29,783 bases of DNA, from positions 1 to 29,783 of the forward strand of contig DHSK01000129.1 of the NCBI GenBank assembly GCA_002408445.1. The letters are read 5' to 3'. The translations under genes and the position numbers were made by a program. This DNA comes from Syntrophomonas sp. UBA5288. Its GTDB lineage: Bacteria > Bacillota > Syntrophomonadia > Syntrophomonadales > Syntrophomonadaceae. The notes below the pieces were generated by a model, which was not told the DNA's origin, searched no databases, and saw only the letters and a list, made by a program, of their open reading frames with translations. How positions within the stretch are numbered: position 1 is the first letter of the stretch; each line of letters starts with the position of its first letter. Positions 23,145-29,783 of this stretch are shown one piece after another.

Positions 23145-23261
23145 AAAGCCTTCATTATTATATGAGCCACTTCATTTTAAATTTTTAAAAAACTTTTTTA
23201 TGGCTCGGCTGCTTCGTTGGCACAGGGTGGCGGTCCCTACCTCCTGATTTACTTTTACATA

Positions 23262-23290
23262 CAAAAAGGCTGTTGCTCGTGCAACAGCCT
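23262..23290 (-). terminator. Intrinsic terminator of the zinc-ribbon gene
   Basis: A perfect 10-bp stem AGGCTGTTGC/GCAACAGCCT with a 4-base loop (23267-23290) is followed on the minus strand by TTTT. It lies 37 bp after the zinc-ribbon stop codon. Confidence 0.88.
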
Positions 23291-23326
23291 CTGAGTTCAA
23301 ATTGTTATATTCCTATAACGTGTGCT

Positions 23327-23629
23327 CTATCTGTAATTGCGGTTCCTTCTAGCCTGGAAGCAATCCCTGCAATAGACTGGTCTATCGCCGGATGGCTCGA
23401 ACGGTACGGTTGTCTCTTGACCACAAGCAGCACAAACCGTCTTAAACATGGGCCGATCTTCTCTGGGTCTGGAATTGCCGTTACGCTGTTGTTTATGGGC
23501 TTTTCTGCACGCCGGGCAACGGCCTGGTTCGTTTTCAAAACCTTTTTCAGCATAGAATTCTTGTTCTGAAGCTGAGAACAAAAATTCGTTACCGCAATCC
23601 TTGCACACTAGATACTTATCTTCAAACAT
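23327..23629 (-). CDS. Small protein with two zinc ribbons
   Basis: The 100-residue protein has two CxxC pairs making each ribbon: C9/C12 with C38/C41, and C66/C69 with C87/C90. The first half (DKYLVCKDCGNEFLFSASEQ) resembles the 'probable zinc-ribbon' domain found in many bacteria. The C-terminus is basic (QARRNRNYR). Both suggest nucleic-acid binding, but no function is established to my knowledge. The start has AGGAGGG upstream with a longish spacer. A perfect consensus sigma-A promoter and its own terminator make it monocistronic and probably highly expressed. Confidence 0.85.
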   Translation of the reverse strand: MFEDKYLVCKDCGNEFLFSASEQEFYAEKGFENEPGRCPACRKAHKQQRNGNSRPREDRPMFKTVCAACGQETTVPFEPSGDRPVYCRDCFQARRNRNYR

Positions 23630-23706
23630 TTTTTCATCTCCCTCCTGGATTTACTCTTGGACCGAATCCTCCAAAAAGGAGATCCTTCTTATCACAAGGC
23701 AATTTT

Positions 23707-23735
23707 ATTATAATTAATATTCCGCCTCTTGTCAA
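23707..23735 (-). promoter_or_regulatory. Perfect consensus sigma-A promoter of the zinc-ribbon gene
   Basis: The minus strand has TTGACA (23735-23730), exactly 17 bp, then TATAAT (23712-23707), about 78 bp before the start codon. The leader contains a CTCC/GGAG hairpin with a T-rich loop. Confidence 0.85.
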
Positions 23736-23805
23736 ATTTGGGCACCTATAAATTGTATACGGCCCCGGGTTTTTCCGTCAATCTACTTTAAACAAACAAA
23801 AGTGG

Positions 23806-23833
23806 GAAACCCTTCCTCCGAGGGAAGGGTTTC
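23806..23833 (-). terminator. Intrinsic terminator of the NlpC/P60-like gene
   Basis: An 11-bp perfect stem GAAACCCTTCC/GGAAGGGTTTC with a 6-base loop is followed on the minus strand by CCCACTTTTG. It lies 44 bp past the stop codon. Confidence 0.75.
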
Positions 23834-23877
23834 TGATAACAAAGAGACACAAAGATTAGTATGTATAGAGTGCCAGG

Positions 23878-24636
23878 TTAGAAACCAACCCGAAGATTTT
23901 TAGGCAGTATAATACGCTTGGTAGGTTTCATCTGATATTTGGCCGGTATAACCGGTCCCTTGTCCTTTATTTTTCCGCCCGCCGCATATGCGCTCGACGG
24001 CAAAACTCTTCTCACCTGGTAAAGGTTTGATCCATACCAGTAGGAAAAGCTGCTGACAATACCGATAGCGGTCGGGTTCCCTTTACAGGTATTAATAATA
24101 CACGGTTTGCCATTAATCACACCCATATAGAGAGCAACGTGGCTGATATATTTCTTCCCGTTGGAATCCTTGGCCCAGAAGGTAAAGATATCACCAGGTT
24201 TTAATTTATTAACCCCAACCAGAGTGTACCTGGAAGAGCCGGATATCTTCTTGGCATAAACACCGCTGACCCGGGTTCCGACCTGGTCATATTTTCGAGA
24301 GGCAGAGGTTATGTTATAACCAAAATCCTTGTAAACCAGGGAAACAAAATTGGAACAGTCAATATATCCCGTGGTAGCATACTTGGAATGTCCATAAACC
24401 ATAAAACCGTATTCCATATACCATATGGCACGTCCCACCATAGTCTGCGCCAGGCTGCCATTAAAGCTGGCCCTATAAGCATCTACTTTGGGTTTTTCGT
24501 CTTGGTTGTAACTGCTGATAACGCTGGAACTGGCAGCTTGTGCTGCAGGTGCAAAGAACATTCCTATACCCAGTACCATAGTTAAGGCCAGGAGGAATGC
24601 TATTATTCTATTGTTTAACTTGGTCTTGTTCTTCAT
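23878..24636 (-). CDS. Secreted NlpC/P60-like cysteine peptidase or amidase
   Basis: The 252-residue protein has a clear signal peptide ending AQA (cleavage after about residue 34). The cysteine-peptidase core has C94 in GYIDCSNFVSLVYKDFG and H166 in YISHVALYMG. The region IINTCKGN supplies a possible third catalytic residue. A proline/lysine-rich tail follows (PVIPAKYQMKPTKR). NlpC/P60 enzymes cut peptide bonds in cell-wall peptidoglycan; the D-C-S-x-F motif and the H-x-A-L-Y motif fit that family. No cell-wall binding module is present. GGAGG precedes the ATG. It is flanked by terminators on both sides and so is probably a single-gene transcript. Confidence 0.8.
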   Translation of the reverse strand: MKNKTKLNNRIIAFLLALTMVLGIGMFFAPAAQAASSSVISSYNQDEKPKVDAYRASFNGSLAQTMVGRAIWYMEYGFMVYGHSKYATTGYIDCSNFVSLVYKDFGYNITSASRKYDQVGTRVSGVYAKKISGSSRYTLVGVNKLKPGDIFTFWAKDSNGKKYISHVALYMGVINGKPCIINTCKGNPTAIGIVSSFSYWYGSNLYQVRRVLPSSAYAAGGKIKDKGPVIPAKYQMKPTKRIILPKNLRVGF

Positions 24637-24862
24637 ATGTACCTCCGAATTTTATATTTTTGCGCCTCCTTTAATATCAAAATTCTATTCATCCCGTCCC
24701 GGACCTTTTGGTAAATATGGGTATTGGTATCAGGTTCAGGTTTTAAAAGGGCTTTATGGCAGAAGTATCCGGTATTTGCGAGGGTGAATGAAGGCATTTT
24801 AGTAAATGATGGTAACAGAGTGTTTATATGTAAGGAAATCGAAAGAACACCGAGAGGCAGGG
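24637..24862. other. Gap without a convincing gene
   Basis: Part of a stretch of about 311 bp before the NlpC/P60-like gene. Short ORFs exist on both strands but lack ribosome binding sites and family features. The minus strand presumably carries the promoter of the downstream secreted enzyme; no strong -35/-10 pair was found. Confidence 0.5.
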
Positions 24863-24895
24863 CAAGAAAAGAGGCCATCCTTTGGGGACAGCCTC
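24863..24895 (-). terminator. Intrinsic terminator of the RluA-family gene
   Basis: On the minus strand GAGGCTGTCC pairs with GGATGGCCTC (10 bp with two G-T wobbles) around a 5-base loop, followed by TTTTCTT. It lies about 52 bp past the stop codon. Confidence 0.82.
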
Positions 24896-24947
24896 GATCT
24901 GACCTCTGCTTTTGCTTGGTGAGCTATTAGAGTTGGCTGGTTGGTGG

Positions 24948-25856
24948 TTAATTTAATAAGCGGGAGAATTTGCGGGGGATTTCGGTTTCGAAGCGCATCA
25001 ACTCACCGGAGGTGGGATGATTTAAGGCGAGAATATGAGCATGCAGCCCTAATCTTCCTATGGGGTTGGTGGCAGCACCGTACTTTTTATCACCTGCTAT
25101 ACTATGTCCGATGTCTTTCATATGAACCCGTATCTGATTCTTTCTCCCCGTTTCCAGTCTGATCTCCAGCAAAGAGTATTGGGGTGAAGCCTTCAGAACT
25201 TTGTAGTGAGTAATAGCTTCCAAACCATCGCCAGATTTGGAACTGGAATACATCAGGCGGGTTTTAGTTTCTTTCAGCCAGGATTTTATGCTGCCTTCCT
25301 TTTTTTCTACCTTTCCCTCCACTACCGCGACATAAGCGCGATCAACCACCATCTGTTTCCAGGCATCCTGCAGTTTATGTTTGGCCTCTTCATTTTTAGC
25401 AAAGAGCATTACTCCGGAAGTATCTCTATCCAGACGGTGCACAATGAATAGATGGTTATCCGGATTGGTTTGACGCACATAATCGGTTAATTGATGATAA
25501 GCCGTGTATAGCTTTTCTTTATCCGAAGCCATTGATAATAAGCCCGCCGGTTTATCGATGACGATTAAATCAACGTCTTCATATAAAATCTTCAGACCCT
25601 GGCGATGTCCCTCGTCCCTTACCAGCGACCAGTTGACGACCACCTCCTGCCCCTTTTGCAGCGGATGATTGTACCGGGTGACCACCTGTTCATCCACCAT
25701 AACCTGGCGGTGAGCCAACAATGATTTGATATTGTTGCGGGTCAGGGCTGGAAGTTTTTCCAGGAGGAATTTCATTAATTCCCCGGCTTCAATTACCGGT
25801 AATTGTGTTGGCTGTTTATGTTTCATGGGCCGTTCTTGATAATTACGTTTATTCAT
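24948..25856 (-). CDS. RluA/RluD-family RNA pseudouridine synthase
   Basis: The 302-residue enzyme converts uridines in rRNA or tRNA to pseudouridine. An N-terminal S4 RNA-binding domain spans about 26-78 (MKFLLEKLPALTRNNIKSLL). The catalytic motif is HRLDRDTSG with D143. The family motifs GRKNQIRVHM and IAGDKKYG follow. The start has GGAGG 6 bp upstream. The lysine/arginine-rich first 15 residues precede the S4 domain. The family has several members with different target sites (RluA, C, D and Bacillus YlyB, YjbO, YhcT), and sequence alone does not settle which this is. Confidence 0.93.
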   Translation of the reverse strand: MNKRNYQERPMKHKQPTQLPVIEAGELMKFLLEKLPALTRNNIKSLLAHRQVMVDEQVVTRYNHPLQKGQEVVVNWSLVRDEGHRQGLKILYEDVDLIVIDKPAGLLSMASDKEKLYTAYHQLTDYVRQTNPDNHLFIVHRLDRDTSGVMLFAKNEEAKHKLQDAWKQMVVDRAYVAVVEGKVEKKEGSIKSWLKETKTRLMYSSSKSGDGLEAITHYKVLKASPQYSLLEIRLETGRKNQIRVHMKDIGHSIAGDKKYGAATNPIGRLGLHAHILALNHPTSGELMRFETEIPRKFSRLLN

Positions 25857-26044
25857 AGTAACCTCCGTTGCTTGCTGCCAAATTCTTGAATTCGTCCGTA
25901 TTTTTTAATTTACGCATTTTTATTATATTCCTTTAAACCGGTTATAGTCGTATTTCTTTCCATTTTTCTAAGTTACTGGTAACATTTTCAGCTAGTTATC
26001 CACCAAGTTTTTAAGTTAAGGTATTGGACAAGGAGGTGCTAAAT

Positions 26045-26779
26045 GTGAAAAAAGCTTTAGCAGGAATTCTAATACTCGTTGCTCTGGTTCTGTTACTACC
26101 CCTGGAGAAAATGGACACCAGAGTAGAAGGAACCTTTACCCAGGTATCTACCAAGCAAGTTCAGGTAACAGCCAACACTCTGAGATTGAGGACAGGGGCT
26201 GGAACCAGTCATAGTATCATAAGATATCTTAGTAAAGGTGCAGTGCTCGATGTAGTCGGGAAAATCGGCAGTTGGTACGTGGTCAAAACCTCTACTGATT
26301 CAGTCGGCTGCGTGAGTGGTACATATGTAAAGCCCTACAAATCCGCCTCATCATCAACTCCCCCACAGACAAGCAATGACAGCAACACTACCTCGGGTAA
26401 TTCAGCAGCTATGCAGAAAGAAATGCTGCAATATGTGAATAACGCCCGTGCCAGTGAGGGGCTTTCTCCGTTGACTTTGGATACCCGTTTATCCAACGGG
26501 GCTTATCTGAAATCCAAAGATATGGCGACCAACAATTACTTTTCCCACACATCACCTACATATGGCAGTCCTTTTAATATGATGAATAGTCTGGGGATAA
26601 GTTATAACGCGGCCGGTGAAAACATCGCTAAAAATTTCAGTGTTAAAGGCGCCCACGATGCCTTTATGAATTCATCCGGACACCGTGCCAACATAATGGG
26701 ATCCCAATACCACAAGGTTGGTTTTGGATTTGTAAAACAAGGTTCATACTTATATGTAACCCAGTGGTTTACCAATTAA
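26045..26779 (+). CDS. Secreted SH3b-CAP protein (YkwD-like)
   Basis: The 244-residue protein has a hydrophobic signal segment (about 4-22, LAGILILVALVLLLP). A bacterial SH3 domain spans about 45-97 (TANTLRLRTGAGTSHSIIRYL). A Ser/Thr/Asn linker leads to a C-terminal CAP/SCP domain (about 120-244). Its conserved pieces are NNARASEGLSPLTLD, NYFSHTSP, GENIA, SGHRANIM and YVTQWF. SH3b domains usually bind cell-wall peptides; bacterial CAP proteins of the YkwD type are extracellular and often linked to spores or the cell wall, with no clear enzymatic role. The GTG at 26045 is chosen for the AGGAGG 8 bp upstream; an in-frame TTG at 26024 precedes that site. A terminator follows. Confidence 0.9.
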   Translation: MKKALAGILILVALVLLLPLEKMDTRVEGTFTQVSTKQVQVTANTLRLRTGAGTSHSIIRYLSKGAVLDVVGKIGSWYVVKTSTDSVGCVSGTYVKPYKSASSSTPPQTSNDSNTTSGNSAAMQKEMLQYVNNARASEGLSPLTLDTRLSNGAYLKSKDMATNNYFSHTSPTYGSPFNMMNSLGISYNAAGENIAKNFSVKGAHDAFMNSSGHRANIMGSQYHKVGFGFVKQGSYLYVTQWFTN

Positions 26780-26786
26780 GAACACG

Positions 26787-26821
26787 GCAGGGGGCATGTG
26801 ACAGCATGCCCCCTGCTTTTT
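26787..26821 (+). terminator. Intrinsic terminator of the SH3b-CAP gene
   Basis: A perfect 12-bp stem GCAGGGGGCATG/CATGCCCCCTGC with a 6-base loop is followed by TTTTT, starting 7 bp after the stop codon. Confidence 0.93.
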
Positions 26822-26873
26822 GGCTTAACCGTCCATGGCTGCATGTCACAACCACCTATGAAAATGTGTTAAC

Positions 26874-26936
26874 GAAGGATCCTTCCCCTTTTAACCGTCA
26901 ATATTGGCAAGATTCTTCACTGCGTTCAGAATGACA
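26874..26936. repeat. Likely dispersed repeat: GATTCTTC..TTCAGAATGAC type
   Basis: The stretch GATTCTTCACTGCGTTCAGA followed by ATGACA (26911-26936) has the form of a short imperfect palindrome that I recall occurring in many copies in unrelated bacterial genomes. The perfect palindrome GAAGGATCCTTC (26874-26885) lies just upstream. It is in a gap between a terminator and the ferredoxin gene end. Copy number cannot be judged from one window. Confidence 0.5.
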
Positions 26937-26968
26937 AGAACAGTATTTTCTAGTTAAACTGTTTGGGT

Positions 26969-27379
26969 TTAAATACTTGCCGCCTCCATTATTATTGCCT
27001 CTGAAGGGCACTCGGCGGCACAAATTCCGCAGCCCAGGCAAGCTTCCGGCTTCAAAGTGGGAAAGGCTTCACTGTATCCAGGCCCTGACATGGTTAAAGC
27101 CTTTTTCCGGCAGATGTCAACGCATAGCCCACAGCCCGAACAAACCTCCCGATTTATCACAGCTTTAGGCCACTTTGCGCGCGGCATCCATCGTACCACC
27201 TGGCCATTGCCGTCCAAAACAGCTTCCCGGGTACAAATTCTGCCACAAACTCCGCAATCCACACAGCGTTCGGTTTTTACGATATGTTCACCGAAAGGCC
27301 GGCCTGAAATAGCCCAAACCGGACACATTTGGGTACACAACAAACATCCGTAGCATTCCTCCGTTATAAAATGAGCCAA
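26969..27379 (-). CDS. Ferredoxin with four [4Fe-4S] motifs
   Basis: The 136-residue protein has four complete C-x2-C-x2-C-x3-C motifs: C9-C19, C39-C49, C80-C90 and C114-C124, arranged as two pairs of ferredoxin folds. It should hold four [4Fe-4S] clusters and act as a polyferredoxin or as the electron-transfer subunit of an oxidoreductase. No catalytic partner gene is adjacent on this strand, so its partner is unknown. The start is TTG, supported by AGGGAGG 7 bp upstream; an ATG between them is in another frame. There is no signal peptide, so it is cytoplasmic. Confidence 0.9.
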   Translation of the reverse strand: MAHFITEECYGCLLCTQMCPVWAISGRPFGEHIVKTERCVDCGVCGRICTREAVLDGNGQVVRWMPRAKWPKAVINREVCSGCGLCVDICRKKALTMSGPGYSEAFPTLKPEACLGCGICAAECPSEAIIMEAASI

Positions 27380-27545
27380 AACGCATCCTCCCTAATTATT
27401 ATCTTTATCTACAATTGCTGTAATGTTAGTAATATTTTACCTTAATCCTTTTACAATGTTAATAGTTCCTTGTTTATCTCATTCATGACAGGGCGACTGT
27501 TTTCATAGTATGATAGTTATAATTGAAATTTTGGAGCTGAGTTTT

Positions 27546-29720
27546 ATGGGATTAACCGTTAAAGAGGTAATGGCCCACTATTTTGGTTATAGCGAATTCA
27601 AACCGGGCCAGGAACAGATAATAAACCACCTACTGCATTCCCGTGATATTTTGGGGGTTATGCCTACCGGAGGCGGGAAATCTTTATGCTACCAGCTTCC
27701 GGCTTTAATCCTGCCCGGTCTTACCCTGGTAATATCTCCTCTTATCGCTTTGATGAAAGACCAGGTCGATGCCCTGAATGATCAGGGTATAAATGCTTCC
27801 TATATTAATAGTTCCCTTTCGGTGGGGGAAATAAATAATCGTTTAAGAAGAGCTCAAGAGGGTTATTATAAACTGCTTTATGCAGCACCGGAACGTCTGG
27901 ATTCGGAGCAGTTCAGCCGCCTTTTGGCCAGCCTCCCCCTGTCCCTGGTAGCCATCGATGAGGCTCATTGTGTCTCCCAATGGGGCCATGATTTTCGCCC
28001 CAGTTATCTGAATATTGGCCGCTGGATAGATTCCATTCCTCAATCCCCGCTGCGGGCTGCTTTTACCGCAACAGCCACTGCCCGGGTGCGTGAAGATATC
28101 ATTAATCTGCTGGGGCTTCGGCAACCCCATGTTGTGGTTAACAGCTTTGACCGGGCCAACCTGCACTTTTCAATTGTAAAAGGAGTGGACCGTACCCGTT
28201 TTATCCGAAAATTTTTAGACACCCATCCCGACCAGCCCGGTATTATATATGCCGCCACCCGCAAAGAGGTGGACCGCCTGTTTGAAGAACTTACGGCACG
28301 GGGCTATAAGGTCGGGAAATACCATGCCGGGTTAAGCACCGAAGAACGCAATACTACTCAGGAGGCCTTTATTTATGACCGGGTCCAGATTATGGTGGCT
28401 ACCAATGCCTTTGGTCTGGGGATAGATAAGTCCAATGTACGTTTTGTTATTCATCACAATATGCCCCGCCATCTGGAAGCCTATTATCAGGAAGCCGGAA
28501 GAGCCGGACGTGATGGTCAGGACTCCGAGGTGGTCCTGCTCTTTCACGCGGGGGATATTCAAGTGCAGAAGTATCTTATTGAACATAGTGAAATGGCTCC
28601 GGAGTTAAAGCAGGTAGAGTATAGCAAACTGCAGAGCATGATTGATTATTGCCACACCACCCATTGCCTGCGTCAATATATGCTGGCTTATTTTGGGGAA
28701 AATGCCTCTGATCAGTGCGGCAACTGCATGAATTGCGGAGAAATGGAAACCAGAGATGTTACTATTGATGCCCAGAAGATATTTTCCTGCATCATCCGTA
28801 TGAAACAAGCATATGGCAGCGCCCTGATAGCATCAGTTCTCAAAGGCTCCAAACAGAAACGCATATTACAATTAGGATTCGACCGGCTTTCCACCTATGG
28901 CATTATGCCAGAATACAGTATTCCGGAAATAGTGGAATTAATCAACCTGTTGGCATCTGAAGATTACCTGACGATCGATGTCGGCCAATACCCGGTGGTA
29001 TATCTTACCTCCAAGGCCAGACCGGTTTTGCGCGGAGAGCAGAAAATAATACTGCGGCTTCCCCCGGCACCCACCACGGTCCAGGTTGAAAGCGAATTGT
29101 TCCAGGCTTTGCGCGAGCTGCGTTCACGTCTGGCTCAGCAGCAAAAGGTCCCGCCTTATGTTATTTTTGCGGACAAGACCCTGCGTGATATGTGTACTTA
29201 TTTACCCTGCAACCAGGCCGATATGCTTGGTATAAATGGAGTAGGCAATATAAAGTTTGAAAAATACGGCCGGCAATTCCTGGACCTGATTTGCCAGTAC
29301 AACAATAATCCTGAACCTGTTAAGGAGCCTGTAATAGATACGGAAACCGAGGCTAGCCTTAAGGACCCTGGGGCCAAAAAAAGAAAAGCAGCTCCGTCCC
29401 AGGAACCGAAAGAAAAGAAAACGCCGACTCATCTGCTTACATATCAGGCCTACCAGGAAGGAAAAACTCTGGAACAGATTGCGCTGGAACGCAAACTTAC
29501 TCTGCGTACTATTGAAGGTCATATGCTGCGTGCGGCCGAGGAAGGGTTGTATATAGACTGGTCTGCATTTATTACCCCGGAAAAAGAGGAGCAAATACTG
29601 GAACAGGCGCGTCTGCTGGGGATAGAAAAAATCAGTCCCATCAAAGCCGCCTTACCGGAAGATATAAGTTACTTCACCATTAATATAGCACTTTTAAAGG
29701 CCAGGAAACGTCTGGCTTAA
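27546..29720 (+). CDS. recQ: ATP-dependent DNA helicase RecQ
   Basis: The 724-residue protein is a 3'-5' superfamily 2 helicase for recombination and replication-fork repair. It has Walker A MPTGGGKS (39-46), DEAH box 138-141 (AIDEAHCVSQWGHDF), and motif III TATATARVREDI. Motif VI lies in EAGRAGRDGQDSEV. The RQC zinc site has cysteines near 374, 391, 394 and 397 (DQCGNCMNCG). An HRDC domain spans about 515-590. A C-terminal helix-turn-helix extension (about 625-720, EQIALERKLTLRTIEGH) is seen in many Gram-positive RecQ proteins. The ATG at 27546 with GGAG 9 bp upstream gives the family's N-terminus; an ATG at 27510 would add 12 residues and lacks a site. A charged linker (KKRKAAPSQEPKEKK) joins HRDC to the C-terminal domain. 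Confidence 0.95.
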   Translation: MGLTVKEVMAHYFGYSEFKPGQEQIINHLLHSRDILGVMPTGGGKSLCYQLPALILPGLTLVISPLIALMKDQVDALNDQGINASYINSSLSVGEINNRLRRAQEGYYKLLYAAPERLDSEQFSRLLASLPLSLVAIDEAHCVSQWGHDFRPSYLNIGRWIDSIPQSPLRAAFTATATARVREDIINLLGLRQPHVVVNSFDRANLHFSIVKGVDRTRFIRKFLDTHPDQPGIIYAATRKEVDRLFEELTARGYKVGKYHAGLSTEERNTTQEAFIYDRVQIMVATNAFGLGIDKSNVRFVIHHNMPRHLEAYYQEAGRAGRDGQDSEVVLLFHAGDIQVQKYLIEHSEMAPELKQVEYSKLQSMIDYCHTTHCLRQYMLAYFGENASDQCGNCMNCGEMETRDVTIDAQKIFSCIIRMKQAYGSALIASVLKGSKQKRILQLGFDRLSTYGIMPEYSIPEIVELINLLASEDYLTIDVGQYPVVYLTSKARPVLRGEQKIILRLPPAPTTVQVESELFQALRELRSRLAQQQKVPPYVIFADKTLRDMCTYLPCNQADMLGINGVGNIKFEKYGRQFLDLICQYNNNPEPVKEPVIDTETEASLKDPGAKKRKAAPSQEPKEKKTPTHLLTYQAYQEGKTLEQIALERKLTLRTIEGHMLRAAEEGLYIDWSAFITPEKEEQILEQARLLGIEKISPIKAALPEDISYFTINIALLKARKRLA

Positions 29721-29734
29721 GGTCAAGGACAGAG

Positions 29735-29783
29735 GGGGAAGGTTCTATTGGGTCAGGTTTCCTGACCCAATAGAACCTTCCCC
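29735..29783. repeat. Palindrome related to the one beside cssR, at the window edge
   Basis: Arms of 23 bp (29735-29757 and 29761-29783) are exact reverse complements around TTT. The outer arm reads GGGGAAGGTTCT, like GGGGACGGTTCT in the 4334-4395 palindrome, while the inner arm differs. It lies 15 bp past the recQ stop and may serve as that gene's mRNA-end hairpin. It reaches the last base of the window and could extend further. Confidence 0.85.

Noticed and set aside
23082..23262. Possible riboswitch in the GC-rich part upstream of the lipid-kinase gene (near 23205-23250)
   Set aside because: The segment lies upstream of the extended -10 promoter at 23133-23144, so it would not be in that gene's transcript, and no known riboswitch core was recognised.
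24886..24895. GGGGACAG near 24884 as a third copy of the GGGGACGGTTCT palindrome family
   Set aside because: The similarity stops after GGGGAC and the sequence is explained by the terminator stem.
24724..24930. 68-codon plus-strand ORF before the RluA terminator
   Set aside because: No ribosome binding site, and it runs through the intrinsic terminator of the RluA-family gene on the other strand.
1..29783. CRISPR arrays, tRNA or rRNA genes, integrases or phage genes
   Set aside because: No regularly spaced repeats, cloverleaf sequences or matching protein families were seen on either strand.

Overview
The window looks like chromosomal DNA from an anaerobic, spore-forming-lineage Firmicute (Clostridia), probably close to Syntrophomonas or related fatty-acid oxidisers. 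The evidence is strong AGGAGG-type ribosome binding sites with frequent GTG/TTG starts, a CssRS-HtrA secretion-stress set, an acyl-CoA dehydrogenase followed by an EtfB start, a four-cluster ferredoxin, a small siroheme sulfite reductase, and a nadA/IscR/NifS/IscU/MnmA block. The genus is inference. No phage genes, CRISPR array, rRNA or tRNA were seen.

Layout. 1-1988 (minus): start of etfB, butyryl-CoA-type dehydrogenase, and a MarR regulator with a long structured leader. 2287-5568 (minus): htrA, cssR, cssS, with a 62-bp perfect palindrome between htrA and cssR. 5852-10314 (plus): a YbhGFSR-like export operon (HlyD-type adaptor, two ABC ATPases, one ABC-2 permease) ending in its own TetR regulator, with a palindromic operator candidate in front. 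10410-12878 (plus): an HD-GYP phosphodiesterase and a PAS-PAS-GGDEF diguanylate cyclase, both for cyclic-di-GMP. 12959-15404 (plus): an unusual operon of single-domain siroheme sulfite reductase, a small eight-cysteine protein, and a tandem HD-GYP protein. 15401-16261 (minus): an uncharacterised membrane-anchored protein, followed by a 142-bp MITE-like inverted-repeat element.

16527-21916 (minus): nadA, iscR, nifS, iscU, mnmA and metA. NifS supplies sulfur for IscU and for MnmA, NadA needs a 4Fe-4S cluster, and the Rrf2 regulator has the three IscR cysteines, so most of the block is tied together by sulfur and iron-sulfur chemistry. It is preceded by a good sigma-A promoter and a ~210-nt leader holding a 22-codon ORF. 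22179-25856 (minus): a diacylglycerol-kinase-family protein, a two-zinc-ribbon protein with a perfect consensus promoter, a secreted NlpC/P60-like protein, and an RluA-family pseudouridine synthase. Three of these stretches end in clear intrinsic terminators. 26045-29783: a secreted SH3b-CAP protein (plus), a 4x[4Fe-4S] ferredoxin (minus), RecQ helicase (plus), and a second palindrome at the window edge related to the one beside cssR.

Most promising for follow-up: the sulfite reductase/eight-Cys/tandem HD-GYP operon, the two related GGGGA(C/A)GGTTCT palindromes, the MITE-like element, the nadA leader, and the paired degenerate ATP-site residues of the two ABC ATPases.
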